From positions 40,243,001-40,307,000 of the forward strand of contig OY987265.1 of assembly GCA_963920665.1 (NCBI GenBank): DNA of 64,000 nt. Direction: 5' to 3'. This DNA is from Straminergon stramineum (lineage: Eukaryota > Streptophyta > Bryopsida > Hypnales > Calliergonaceae). Shown here one piece after another: positions 47,914 to 59,574 of the stretch (within the stretch, counting starts at the first letter, position 1; each line of letters opens with the position of its first letter). Under the pieces are notes generated by a model. The model searched no databases, had not been told where the DNA came from, and saw only the letters and a list, made by a program, of their open reading frames with translations. Both the position numbers and the translations under genes were made by a program.

Positions 47914-50366
47914 TTAAGAAGGAGGAGGTCCGACAACCACCACCATGTAAACAAAGAGCCCCACAACTACACCCACACCTGCATATGTGAACTTGGGGTC
48001 CGTCCACGCATCCAGCGCTTGCCTCTCGGTCTTCCGTGTGGAATCAGTTTCTTCGGAGAGAGGGAACCGGGAATGTGTGGGCCGCCGGTTCACGTACTGC
48101 TCCATGTTGATGTTGAACATGGACAACAAGCTGTTCAAAGGATTCTTTGGCTGTGTCTTCGGCTTGGGAAAGCTTTCCCAGGCTTTGTCCCAGTCCACTG
48201 ACCCCTTCTCACCTGCATGCCAACCAACGAAATATGTTGAATCCAATCTGTTCTCGTGGGCAAAATGAAACAGGATTCCAATGCCTCAAAGAATGCATTC
48301 GATGCCTTATGCAAAAGCCATGATGTTCTTTCGGTTGATGACCTAAAATCGCTTACATTAATTGATTAAGGGAATGTACTGTACAAGAGGTATGTTTGGA
48401 TTCCTGGCGATGTTAGGTGTCCTATCGCAAAAAGTGATGCAAAATTTAGCTGAAGGATACTACTACCATTAGAAACCTGATCCCGTCTTCTATTGACATA
48501 ACAACAGGGATTCATTTCTTCCAAATGACCTCCAATTAACAATCATTGGGTCTAAGAAACTACGATTTGGCAAATAACGTCTATGGCCATTCATGTTTGA
48601 ACGGAAACAGGGTTGTCTAATATCTCTTCGATAGTAGTCTACAACGTCCCACTTTGCATGATCATATAAGAAATCATCCATTACATTGAGTGAGAAAACA
48701 ATCAGACATCAAAAGAGCTAACCAAAGTGCTCTCACAATACTGATAATGAAAGCACACCCTTACATCTATTATATCAAGTGCACATTGTCACACCCCGCT
48801 GACACGATTTTGGCGAATGTGTCCAGAACTGAGATGGACGTAGTCGAGAAACCATCCAATCTTTTAGTTCAAACCTCACTAGTGGCAATCTTTTAAAAAG
48901 GGAACATATTCTGCCTTCCGTAAAGAGTTTGTTGCAAATTTTGCAGCGGGGTGTACTAGTGTTAATTAGAATGCATAAAGCTGGACAGAGATTGTACCTT
49001 TTCAGACAGAGAATACAGTAATTGGCAATATGTGGAGGAAGGATAATTAATGAAGAATTAGTGAATGAGCACCTTCATTTTTGTTGTTCTTGTCGTCGAA
49101 TTCAGGGCGGCCATTCTGAGACGCACGCACTAACGAAGTGAGTCGTCGTGAGCACCGCAGGTGAAGCTTGGTTGGACCAAGGCCTCGGGGAACAGTTACC
49201 ATCTGCAAGCAAAGAACAAGAAAAATCAGTATCTCAAGTATTATATATGGTAATAACAATATCAGACAACGGAGCTCATATCTTTGCAGCAGATCCATAC
49301 CCATAATGAAGTAGAGGTGACAGCCGAGCGTTGAACTTGGAGAGCAAAATTATGAATCACATAACCTATCTTTCTTATTAGACCCTTGATTGAATAGGAT
49401 CCAACAAACTATTGAGGTTGTGTGATCCATAAATCTGCTCACGTGAAATTACAGTCATGCTATGGAAATAACATACCTCTTAACGGGACTCTACTTTACT
49501 TTCTCAATAGCTAGTTCATTTCTGTCATGAAGATGGTGTGGTCAAATTCTACTAGTCAAACAATCTACTATTTCTAAATAATTCAAATTGAAAAATGTTG
49601 TAATCGCAGCAGAGAACAATTACGTGGAGCTGGAAAATTTCTAAAAAATTGAGAACATGGCCTCAGAAACACGACTTTGCAAGGATGGTTTGTGACGAGC
49701 TCAAGATTCTGTCAAAAATGTTTGTGCTGAACTCAAGATTCCAGATCCGTTTTCATGCCCAGTAGTTCCCACCCAGCCCTCACAAATGCTATAGCTGAAT
49801 CTGTATCCGCGTGATGGGTTTCAAAACACTATGTAGAGAACGATCACATGGAGCCAGAAAATTTCCAAAAAATCGAAAACAGACTTTCGCAAGCACGAGC
49901 ACGAGCTTCCAGAACAGAACCAACTTTTTTTCCATAAGCAGTAGTCCCAAGCCTGTTGAGACAGCTCCTCACAAACATCAAGACTGAACTTACATCCACG
50001 TGTTGGGAATCAAAAAATCACAGGAAACGATCAAACAAGCTAAGAGAATTCTAAAAAATCGAAAACATAGCTTCACCAAAAAATTGTGATCGCTCCCACA
50101 ACAGATCCAATTCCTTTTCCACGACCATTAAGTAGCTCCAACGAAGTCGAGGCCCCTCCTCAAAACTCTTACCCCAAAATTCATATCAACGAGGAAAGTT
50201 CCAAAACACAGAACGAAATAGAAAATCCCACAATCAGCCATGGCGAGCTCCCCCAAACCCCAACCCTCAAAACCCAGCACGAAAGCCTCACCGGGTTTCG
50301 CAGTCCATAAGTTTGCCGTGCTTCCCCCACCAAGCCCGAGGCACCCACCGCCATCGCCATGGCCAT
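47914..50366 (-). CDS. Plastid-type single-pass membrane protein of unknown function, 3 exons
   Basis: The exons on the minus strand are 50366-50292, 49202-49073 and 48212-47914, all with GT-AG borders and compatible phases (0, then 1). They give 167 aa. The N-terminus (MAMAMAVGASGLVGEARQ) and the Arg/Ser-rich, acid-poor stretch of exon 2 (RCSRRLTSLVRAS) look like a chloroplast transit peptide. The mature part begins around GRPEFDDKNNKNE and contains GEKGSVDWDKAWESF, then QYVNRRPTHSRFPLSEE. A single transmembrane helix, about 22 residues (FTYAGVGVVVGLFVYMVVVV), sits next to the C-terminus. The 'VDWDKAWESF ... QYVxRxP ... FPLSEE ... DPKFTYAG + TM' layout recalls a conserved unnamed plant plastid protein, and a thylakoid or envelope location is inferred. 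An in-frame upstream ATG at 50450 would add 28 residues. Exon 1 is the least certain. Confidence 0.7.
48788..48954. repeat. Short inverted-repeat element in intron 2 of the membrane-protein gene
   Basis: ACACCCCGCTG (48791-48801) and CAGCGGGGTGT (48944-48954) are perfect 11-bp inverted repeats bounding about 165 bases, possibly a tiny MITE. No target duplication could be fixed. Confidence 0.45.
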
Positions 50367-50430
50367 CACGACTGCCCCCGTCGTCCTCAATTCAAATTTT
50401 CTCTCAATCCAAGCGCCCAATTCAATTCTC

Positions 50431-50450
50431 GCGCGCGCGCACGCACGCAC
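50431..50450. repeat. CG/CA microsatellite upstream of the membrane-protein gene
   Basis: A GCGCGC run followed by CACGCACG units, in the probable leader or promoter of the minus-strand gene. CpG runs are rare in this AT-rich window and usually mark unmethylated promoter DNA. Confidence 0.7.
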
Positions 50451-51223
50451 AGCTTCAGATTCAATTACTCAGCAGTGACAAAGAAACAAATTGAACAATT
50501 TCATTCAATTTGTTTGAATGGAAGTTCGGGGGTAGAGTGCAGAAGAGGACTTGGTCGGGGAGCGGTTCGTTCACGCAAGCAGGAAGAGAAAGAGTGGTTG
50601 GGAGTCTCGAAGTCTTGTGGGGAGGTGGGAGTGGAGGCTTGTGCAGGTGGCAGCTACGGGCCCCTCTTTGTTTGGTCGGTCTTTTAAAAAAAATTTAAAA
50701 TTAAATTTCTTTTGACTTTCAGCTTTTTGTTTGTTTGTAATTGATTTTTTGGTTTTGGTGTTTTGCTTGATTAATTTACCTCTGCCTGAGTTCCATTAAG
50801 CTTAACTTACATGAAGGAGGAGAGGTTGGAAGGTAGGCCCTTGAGTTCTCCCAAACTACACTGATTTGTCCTCTTTTGTGAAGGGACATCTAATAAATTA
50901 GTGTCACCACAAAAACTTATTTGGGTGGAAATTGGTTTGATAAAGTGATATTTCAAAGTGCACTAATTCAGAAGAGTATGATTTTGGTAAATTAGTGTCA
51001 CACACGCAAATAGGACAAATAGTTGTGATTTGAAATTTGAAATTGTTAGGACAAATCAATGTAGCACCTACTTTGTGATTGTGAGGTCTCTAGTTCTAAG
51101 TGTTGAAACTTACCACCCTAAGTGTTCAACTTAAATATTGTAAACTAAACTTTGTAAATTTGCAATAAAAAAACTCCTCCAACAAGGAAAAAAAGTTGCA
51201 AGTTTTTTGTTTACCACATAAGG
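50451..51223. other. Promoter-side flank and spacer
   Basis: Genic base composition up to about 50660 (probable promoter of the minus-strand gene), then AT-rich DNA. The short plus-strand frames at 50240-50698 are shadows of GC-rich promoter DNA. Confidence 0.4.
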
Positions 51224-51603
51224 GAGGCAACCCATTCCTAATCACCGCCCCCTTCTAGCAATATAGACTACTCTCTTTCCACGTAGGAGGAGACAATAGT
51301 GGTTAATTACAACACAATTCGCTATCCACTTGTGGCACATTGTGATTGTTTTACACCACTCTCAATTCTTGGGTGGATTTTGCAACCAACCCTTGTGGGA
51401 AACATAAAGGTCTACATGACCAGAGTAGGAGGAATGGAATCTTTCGCTAAAAAATTTATAGTAATTATGTTTTGCAAAATAAAAATATGGAAAATTATGG
51501 AAACCTTCTTAACTCTATTTTTGCACATTGGAGAATCCCCCCTAGAAGAAACTCACCCTCCAAATAGGTGTAACCGCTTAACTGGTTGGAAATGGGTTGC
51601 CTC
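51224..51603. mobile_element. MITE with GAGGCAACCCATTCC ends
   Basis: GAGGCAACCCATTCC at the left pairs with GGAAATGGGTTGCCTC at the right (one extra base). The length is about 380. The termini resemble those of 28370-28774 and 60036-60396. Non-coding, although a 125-codon frame (51299-51676) crosses it. Confidence 0.6.
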
Positions 51604-51654
51604 TAGTATGGAAAATATAAGTTCAAAATTTCAATTCAAAACTCCTAAGCAAGG

Positions 51655-51915
51655 CTTTTTTTTTCATTTTTCATAAAGTGCCAAAGTGGTGATATAAATG
51701 GTCATATTGGAGCTCTAAATTTCAACATTCGTCAACATATTGGATAGAAAATATCACGTAAACAAATATCACCTATCCATAATTCTATTTTCATCCCCAC
51801 TATGGTGAATTCATTCAAGATTTTTTCTTTTTTTAATTTAAAGTTTTTTGACATAAAATTCACAATTTGTCATCATTTTTTAGCCAAATATTGTTTTTCT
51901 GGTGCAATCTGACAC
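51655..51915 (+). repeat. Dispersed repeat, pair with 2860-3065
   Basis: Collinear partner of the repeat near the left edge, ending GGTGCAATCTGACAC where that copy reads AGTGCAATCTGGCAA. Confidence 0.5.
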
Positions 51916-52082
51916 TGTTTCAGCCCCCCGAAAAATAGCCCTGCTCCCAAGTAGCTATTTTATGTTAGGAAGTAAAAAATTAAGTAACTACAAAAGCGAG
52001 GGCAAGCATTTACTGGCCGGAGACTCGAAGGCCAAAGCATACACGTTGGTTAGTGCTCTGAAACCGTTGGTCCCAATGTGCA

Positions 52083-52314
52083 CAAAATTTCTACCCAAAA
52101 ACACCATAGCTACAAAAAAAAATGCAAACACTGGTATCACAGAGTTAACGCTGAGTATCCAGAAACTTGTACCGTATGAATAGAATCACAAATTTTTTAC
52201 CCATAAACACCATAGCTACAAAAAAATAAAAAAAATAAAAAAATGCAAACACGTACATCACAGAGTTAAAATTTGGATTTTCAGAAGCTTATACCGAATG
52301 AAAAATCATCACAT
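52083..52314 (+). repeat. Direct tandem duplication, about 110-125 bp unit
   Basis: ACCCAAAAACACCATAGCTAC...ATGCAAACAC...ATCACAGAGTTAA...ACCGTATGAAT is followed at once by a diverged second copy (ACCCATAAACACCATAGCTAC...ACCGAATGAAA). The second copy has expanded its A-rich tract. Confidence 0.8.
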
Positions 52315-53003
52315 TTCGGATCAATAGTTGGTCCTTCCTGCTCAGTCAGTGAGTCAGTCCCCTTCAAATGAAGAGGCTTGCCAAGCTAAGCTAAGCTAGC
52401 TTGTCGTGAGGCAGCCACAAGCATTCTTTCTACAGACACAATCAACACATGGCCTGAGCATGCTGGTTCACTTTCGAAGCACCATTGCCACACAGTACGT
52501 GCCTCGAGGAGTCCAAGCGAAGGAGTCGCACTGGTTAGTAGCCTGGGCAACACAAGTGAAGGTGGGTAAGCTTACCCCCCAAAATCACCACTTTTTGCTA
52601 CTGCGCCTAGTGACCATTATTAGACTGGTCAAATTTTCATTGATTTTCTTGTTGGCAAGTGTAAGGAGGTTCCAACGCACCAAAGAACATAACATTTGGA
52701 TACCATATGCAAAAGTTAGGAAGGGTCCAAGTTTTTGTTCAATAGATGTTTTAAAATTGTTTCTCCCATATACATACATATTGATTTAGGAGATGTACAC
52801 AGAGTGGTGGATAGTTGTTTGGGATCAATGACTCATTTGGAGGTGCTTACCTTAATATGGACAACTTTGATTTATCTTGTCAATGAGGGAGAAGTATTAG
52901 TTGCATTTAGGAATCTTGTAGAATTAGTACAATACAATAGAATTTTTAAATTGCATTGATTGAAAGTATTAGTGCATGTGACACTAATTTATCAAAGTCA
53001 AAG
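52315..53003. other. Spacer with no supportable gene
   Basis: A 127-codon plus frame (52406-52789) begins in GC-normal DNA but shows no recognisable motif or splice context. I do not call it. Confidence 0.4.
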
Positions 53004-53185
53004 TACAAGTAGACCCTCTCTTAATGCATAGTGCGAGAACTATGCGCGAAGAGAAGTTCATACATTTAGAGAGGCCACAATAGCTTTCCATCTTGACTCA
53101 CATGAAGGGCCACCTATTGTTTGCAAAACTCTCCTATTGCATAAATGCACTAAGAGAGGATGCACTAAGAGAGGGTCTACTTGTA
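53004..53185. mobile_element. 182-bp MITE with 25-bp inverted repeats and TA flanks
   Basis: TACAAGTAGACCCTCTCTTA plus ATGCA on the left (53004-53028) is inverted at 53161-53185 with a single mismatch. Read with a TA duplication, the element is CAAGTAGACC...GGTCTACTTG between two TA, as expected for a Tc1/mariner-type MITE. A third partial copy of the end (GCACTAAGAGAGGATGCACT) precedes the right arm. Confidence 0.75.
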
Positions 53186-53693
53186 TTGCAAATTAGTGCA
53201 CATTGAAATATTAATGTATTGCATTGATTTTCACATAAAATAATAATATTGTAGTGACACTATTTCCGCACCCTCACTAATGGGGTAGAACAATGTAAAC
53301 ACACATTATTTTCTACTTCTAAGATGCAGTATCGGCACATTTCCGGAACTTCCAATTATCAAGCAGGTAGTTTGACTCATCAGCCACCAGTCGAGGGCAG
53401 GGTTTGAAGAAGGTCAACTAACTTAAGATGCTTAAATCTAAAGTAAATACCAGGAGGCAATCTGAACTAAAATGCAAGTACATACAAGTAAATATATGAG
53501 CAGAGCTTCCATAAATTGGGGAATGTCCACAAGACTGTCACTCAAGGAATCATAGCCTCTTCAGTGTTGCACAATTCAGCCTCTGGCTACCCAAAGAAGA
53601 GCTCCAAAAAATCACAATCATTATTTTAAGTATCCAATCTAAAATCAACGTCTGGTTAACCACCCGCTATGAAAGAACAAATCAATCTGTCAA

Positions 53694-56600
53694 TTATACA
53701 ACAAAAATATTTGAAGAAGCTTTGAACTTTCGCTTCTGCTTCGGACTTGCTTCGAGGACAATAGCGTAGGTATCATCTTCTTCACATGTGAGCCAACTGG
53801 CGGCTTCAGGGGTTTTCAGCAACAATTTGGAGGTCAGGTAACCAGCAATTGACCACGTTTGATAAAGACGCGCCTGCTTTCCAATAAAGCGGCCTTTCTT
53901 CGTGTCGTAGTATTCAGGCCACCTGTCTCGTGATAGACGTTTTTCTCCGATTTCGACGGCTCTCTGTGCAAGGTCGGGACGGTTCATCTTGATGCAAGCC
54001 ACCGTGAACTGCCACAGGAGAGTCGGCCATGAGCCTCCATTGTGGTAAGACCAAGCTCTGCACAGCAATAGCAAGGAGATCAGGATTGGTTACCGCTGCT
54101 CTGCACACAGATTGGACATATCGAAATTTTGAAAAAACGATTAAAATAATAAAAAACTAATCAACAAGTGCTAACGCTAAAAACAAGAACTTGAATTTGG
54201 AAGCTAACAGTCATTTCTAGGGACTTTCAAAGCATATTTCTTTTGTTCAAAAGGGTGGGGGTATGACTTCTTTCTACTGGTACATTGTCTTATGTTCCTT
54301 CAAGCTTCCTCAATGATTATGTCAACTATGTTACTCCTATAGATATGGAAGTAGCTATAGTTAGGCACCATAGGAGTTAGCTTCCGTATCTATAAGATTT
54401 GAAATGAATAATCAGAAAGATTCAAGGTAGAAAATGCACCAATAGAAAGAATGAATCGAACCTTACATTTTTAAGTGACAGAAATATGTTTGGAAGTTAC
54501 TATAATTGACCTTCTGCTTCCAAAGCAGACAGTCAATGTTTTACCTTGAGGATTAAGTAGGGAGTGCTTGCACAAACACGAGTGAAGGGGGACAAGAGAA
54601 AGAAAGAAAGGCTACTTACGTATTCTTTGGGTCAGCACCAGTGATGATGCGCCATTCATCTTCTGAAAGTGCTGGATAACAAATCTTCATCGGCATGGTC
54701 GCTACGAGGTCTTCCCACTTGGACTCCACGAGCTTCAAGATATTTTCAGATTGTTTCTGGGTAGCCAAGCCGCTACAAATGGACCACATGTTACCCAGAG
54801 TGAACCACCGGAAGTCCATATGAGCAGGTTGCAGATTTCCAATGAAATAGCCTCCGCTCTCGGGCATCCAGTCGAGCAACCACTGAGACACCTGGTCTGG
54901 GTAGATGTTGAACTTATTCACAGCTTCAATGGAATATTCCTCCGTCTTGTACCGGTAGATCTCATTCAACTTGAGGATGTCCAACCAATAGTACTCTTGA
55001 ATGTGGAAAGACAACGCAGCCAGCCTCGAGTTTATTTGCCGGATCAGATCTTGAGCCCCATCCCCTGGCAAGAGAATCTCCCGAGCACATCGCAACGCTT
55101 GATAAAAGAGAGCCTGCACAGTGTGGCAAATTGAGATTTCCGAAGGCCACAAATTAGGGCCACGAGTGGGCAAAACTTTCTGTCTACTCAGTATGGTTTC
55201 CAACGAAGGTGGGCACCCCATCTGTCATTTAAGCGTAAGTGTAAATAGATTTGTAATCAATCCAATAGATTCAAATCAAGTGCGTGAAAGATGATACAGT
55301 ACTCGAACTAAGAAAACAGTTCAAAATAAAAATAGTCTTCTACACTAGTGTCCGCTACCACGGAGTAGGCAAAGCGTAAGTAACAAACAGCAGCCGGTCC
55401 AAGGAACAAAGGCAAGAACATATGAAAGAAAAAGAACTAGATATAGAGTGCATCGGTGTTTGGTAAACGGGATGATGATCACACATATCCAATAGCTGCG
55501 AGTTTTGAAGTTTGTGAACAAACCTGAATTTCAAGAGGATGTCCATGAATCCCCATGCGACGATCGATCATACAAGAGCCATCAGTCACCAGAAGAGTGG
55601 GAAACATGTCAAAACCATCCGCTAGACAGACCTTCAGTATCATCTTTATGCCTGTCTGTACATCCACTCTTTCTTCCACAGATTTGTCCCCTGTGCACTT
55701 CCCATATGCCCGTAGTAGAATGATCCACCAAAGACCTGTCCCAATTATAGCTCGAGTAAGCGACTTGCAAACATTACCAAACAATTGCTAAATGAAGGTT
55801 CAAAACATTTGCTTCCAACAATGCCAAATTGGGAGGGTCTCGGCAATTCCCTTAAAGGTATCAATTCTTGATTCTGGTTTTCGAAAGTGGACAAACTTAA
55901 ATAAACAAAGATTTGGAGAAAAGCAGTGAGAGACTTCAAGAAGAGAGATCTGTGTAGCAAACTGAGTAGAGAATGTAGACAAATCAGAACAAAAAATGAG
56001 ATTGAACCCCTAAAACTTTGTCAACGACAAAACTACAGTCCTAGAACCTGTCAACAATTTAGTCTGAAGCATGCAAAAGTACCCGAATCAACTGGGGCAA
56101 CGCGACCAATGGCTGCCTCCCCAAAATCTGGGTCCAAAATCTCTTCAGTGCCATTCTCTTCGATGCCATCAATATAGACTGTCCGGACCTTAAAACTTGC
56201 TGGCATCAACCCCTGCCCCGGGCTGTAGCAATCCACTGTCTTCTCCCAGCTCTATGAAACAAACACATATTACCACACTCAAATCAGCAAAGTAAACCAC
56301 GTAGCTGATGCAAACTTCTAGAGCAATCATTTATGAAGAGGTAAGGCCCCGCAGCGTTGGTCAGTTAACTGAAATGTCTAAGTCCACTCGCTAGTTGGAA
56401 GTTAGCTAACCTATTGTCAGTCCACAGTTGAAAGCCCAATACCTCCCCACTAATTCCCATCCAAGTTAACTACATGCTCCTACTTGGTTGGTGCCGGAGG
56501 ACTTCAAACTTCAAACCAATGTTATAATTTACTTATCCTAACTTTAGGAGTTAGCAGGTGGAATCGAATGTAAATTCATTGCAGGTTAGTCAGTGGGCAT

Positions 56601-58062
56601 TAGCACCAATTTGCTAACTTGGACACAACTTGATCAATGGACACAAATCTGGACAGATTCCAGTTAGCAAATTGATGCCACTTCGTTGGTGTTTAACCTA
56701 ACCAAAATCTCCAAAAAACCTACAGATTTATACTATATTAACCCTAACAAAACAAAAATGACCAATTCATTTGATCGTGTCGTGAAAACCATGATTCAGA
56801 TTAAGACAAATTTCTTGTCACCAAAATCAGTGAAGAAATCAAATGAATTGGTCCAAAAGTAAACAAATTTCAACAAAAGAAAGTTCCCAATGACCACCTT
56901 AAACCTGCCCCACAAAACATAGGGCCTAGACTGCTTGCTCCTGTAGGGATTAACCTCTCTTAAGGACCGAGGATTGATGGCTCTATAGTGACCAGCTTGG
57001 TTGTTCACATTGTGACAATGACAGAGATCAGATGAAGCAAAGTTTTATATCACCAGCATCAGTAAACATCATTGCATGCATTACTCAAAAACTAAACAAA
57101 AATTGGACACAAGACAGTCCCCATAAGACCTACTCAAAACTGCTTTATAAAACTGCTACTCCCTCCGTCCCGAAATAAGAGATAAGTGCCCGCATTGGAA
57201 ACTCGCGTTTCTTTCAGAAGTCTTAAGTAGGTTGTATGGAGGCTTCTTGGGCCCTACTTTTACTTAGGTTGCAATCGACACAAAAAATGTTCTTCATTGA
57301 TTGTGGAGATATAAACTTGAACCCTTCTGGATTATGAATTTTACAATATGATCAATGAATTTGGTCAAGAAAAAAAGCAGGGGATTCCAACAATGCGGAA
57401 ACTTACATCGCGACGGAGGGAGTATAAAAATCAGAAAATGAGGCCAAAACAGTAATTAAAGAAGAGACAGCAAGCAGTACCTGCAGCTGCAACGTATGCA
57501 GCAGGAAATTCCGCACAATCTCCGTCTCACCCTTGAGCAAAAACGCAACAGCAGACGGGATAAAATCCCTGATAAACACTTGATCGTAGTTCAAAGGATG
57601 CGGATCCGTCGGATCATTAGCTGCAATGGTGCCCACCGGCTCCCCGCAATAGGTCACCACGGCATCCCGCAACAAGTCCCACGCTTCTTTCTCAAGAGCA
57701 CTCTCTACCGCCGACGCCGCACCATTCCCATTCTCTACAACACCCTCTGTTGGAGAATCAACAACATTTTTTCCATTGGAGAATCTGTAATCCCTATCAG
57801 CGACCTCATTTCGAGTGCCCCCGGTCCGTTCCAACACACTCTCTTGCTCGCACTTAATACTAAACGCATGGCCATGGAAACGCTGCCTCTGCGAGGGTTT
57901 GGGACGCAGTTTCGAACGTAAGGAGACTCTACGAAGACTTGCGCTTGGGGAGACACGAATCAGGTTGGCATTAGAGTTACGAGATGAGGGAGTACATTGG
58001 TGCCGGCAGCTTGTGTGAGCGACCGGTGTAATGTCAACCGGATGAAGTAACGTTGAACTCAT
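53694..58062 (-). CDS. Neutral/alkaline invertase (GH100), plastid-type, 5 exons
   Basis: This enzyme hydrolyses sucrose to glucose and fructose at neutral to alkaline pH. Minus-strand exons are 58062-57481, 56251-56083, 55735-55524, 55113-54620 and 54057-53694, all GT-AG with matching phases. They give 606 aa ending in TAA. Residues 1 to about 70 are basic and Ser-rich and end with SIKCEQ, a typical chloroplast transit peptide, so a plastid (alpha-group) isoform is likely. GH100 landmarks run in order: [10 protein letters not shown] (158-167), [12 protein letters not shown] (183-194), [89 protein letters not shown] and [20 protein letters not shown]. In the last, Ala replaces the usual Pro before WSYHNGG. 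Length and landmarks are complete, so it should be active. Intron 1 is long (1.2 kb) and hosts a Stowaway MITE. An ATG inside intron 3 sequence (55221) is not a start; ALFYQ joins directly to HPLEIQ. Confidence 0.95.
56603..56678. repeat. Inverted repeat in invertase intron 1
   Basis: GCACCAATTTGCTAACT (56603-56619) and AGTTAGCAAATTGATGC (56662-56678) pair with one mismatch, giving a 17-bp stem around a 42-base loop. It may belong to a decayed MITE. Confidence 0.55.
57159..57422. mobile_element. Stowaway MITE in invertase intron 1
   Basis: CTCCCTCCGTCCCGAAATAAG at the left and CGCGACGGAGGGAG at the right are the canonical Stowaway (Tc1/mariner) ends, flanked by TA at 57157-57158 and 57423-57424. 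It is 264 bases long. The right end lies about 58 bases from the donor side of exon 1. Confidence 0.85.
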
Positions 58063-58135
58063 ATCATAAGGCTTTGGTGCAATTTGAAACTAAAATTGAA
58101 GCTCCAATGTTAAACACACAATGTACTCTAATACC

Positions 58136-58144
58136 AAACCCTAA
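58136..58144 (-). promoter_or_regulatory. Telo-box-like motif upstream of the invertase start
   Basis: AAACCCTAA (plus-strand reading) lies about 75 bases upstream of the invertase ATG, in its leader or core promoter. Confidence 0.4.
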
Positions 58145-59215
58145 TACTCCCCAAATCTGATTTTCACGCCTTCTTCAACTGCAACCAGCACCAACAAGCG
58201 TAATGGTTCGCGAATCGGAAGAAAACTAACACCTTGAGATGGCAAATGAGCAGAAATTTTGCAAGAAGTGGCAAATTGGAAGGAAACCCAAACCCCAAAC
58301 TTGCAGGAAATTCGGATCCGATCAGCGAAGGTGGACAGAAAAACCAGGTGAATCTCGAAATTTCAAGTGGAAATGGAGATGGTGATGATGTTGCAAAGAA
58401 CCCGATTTCACAAATAAATTGCTGAGCACTTGAGCAAATTGGTGTTCGTGAATTTCGTGGGCTGGTGTGTTCTGGCCTCCGGATTTTGACCCGCCGCCAT
58501 TAGAAGAGGAAACGTAGATCTTTATTTCATTATCCTGAGTTTCAGAAGATTTTGGTGTTGATGGGACGTGGCCAATTGACGTTCACATTGAATGTACTTT
58601 TCCGGGAAACTGATGAGCATGAGGATGCTTTCAGTCTTAGATATTCCGCAACCGGTTTTTGAACTTTTGAGAAACTTTTTGAGAAACTTTTGCAGAATGG
58701 TAACGGCAAGGATTGAAGAAGTGGTCGTAAGCCTGTCCTTCCAAGGTTAACCCTAAAAGGACACCACAGACACTAAGTGTATGATGGATGACAAAGAATC
58801 TTTTCATATACGAGGACAGAAGTGCAAATGTTCATCCTTAGAAATTTATGTGAAAAAGGAAGAGTTTGACTTCTAATGACTACTCTTGGGTGTTTTTTTA
58901 AACAAATGACTTATATAGTATACAAAAGGTTGATTTCCACATTGATCACCTTGTCCTTCTGGGGATAATCCCTAGAAGACCATCTTCATTGTTATATTGT
59001 CAAACTTTATTTGTGAGCTCAATTTAGCCTTCTAAATCATATTTCAATGTAATATTTTTATTACATGAGGTTGTGTTGTCTATCAACATGAAAATTCTCT
59101 ACTAGTTCTATATAGTTGTTACTCTATATAGGAGTATAATTTTGTAATTAAGAAGGGAAAATAAATTAATAACTACAAAGTATAACAAATTGAACTATTC
59201 AATTAGTTTGAGTTT
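58145..59215. other. Invertase upstream flank and spacer, with a TTAA-family-like end
   Basis: Genic composition persists to about 58700, then becomes AT-rich. ATAATCCCTAGAAGACCATC at 58965-58984 matches the inverted decayed terminus seen at 10238-10254 and may be one end of a TTAA-family element. TTAACCCTAAAAGGACAC at 58748-58765 is another such string. No gene. Confidence 0.4.
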
Positions 59216-59480
59216 TGGCCAAGAGGTAACTATGAAGAGTAGTGTAAAAACTTTTTGAAGTAATAGGTTCGTATTTTGGCCATGGAATCACAAGGTCAAA
59301 TGACTCAAACGATGAACTAAAGCTATAACAAGGCTATGGAATCATGATACCATAAGACTAAAGCTATGAAATGAAGCCAAATCAATGCAACTACAACTAT
59401 TGCTTCGTATAACTTGATTGCCCCTCCACCCAAAATTGCAATATTTTAATGAAAATAAAAATATTTACCTTCAAGATTTA
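59216..59480 (+). mobile_element. SINE-like element with Pol III A and B boxes
   Basis: TGGCCAAGAGG (59216-59226) fits the tRNA A-box consensus TRGCNNAGNGG exactly. GGTTCGTATTT (59266-59276) partly fits the B box GGTTCGANTCC at normal spacing. The body downstream (59275-59480) recurs at 31520-31880. A tRNA-derived SINE is plausible. No poly-A tail or target duplication was resolved. Confidence 0.45.
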
Positions 59481-59574
59481 AAGATTTATTTTTGTTCTAA
59501 TTTTAATTATATTTACAAAAAAATTTATACCATATTTTATCATTACCAATAATCTATACTTTAAGATAGGTTCT

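Noticed and set aside
51299..51676. 125-codon plus-strand open frame
   Set aside because: It runs through the ends of an inverted-repeat element and into a dispersed repeat.
52406..52789. 127-codon plus-strand open frame
   Set aside because: No recognisable domain, and the sequence becomes AT-rich repeat half way; likely chance.
52315..53700. LTR retrotransposon between the spacer repeats
   Set aside because: No TG...CA long terminal repeats, primer-binding site or reverse transcriptase motif seen.
54751..55134. 127-codon plus-strand frame opposite the invertase gene
   Set aside because: Antisense shadow of exon 4 of the invertase.
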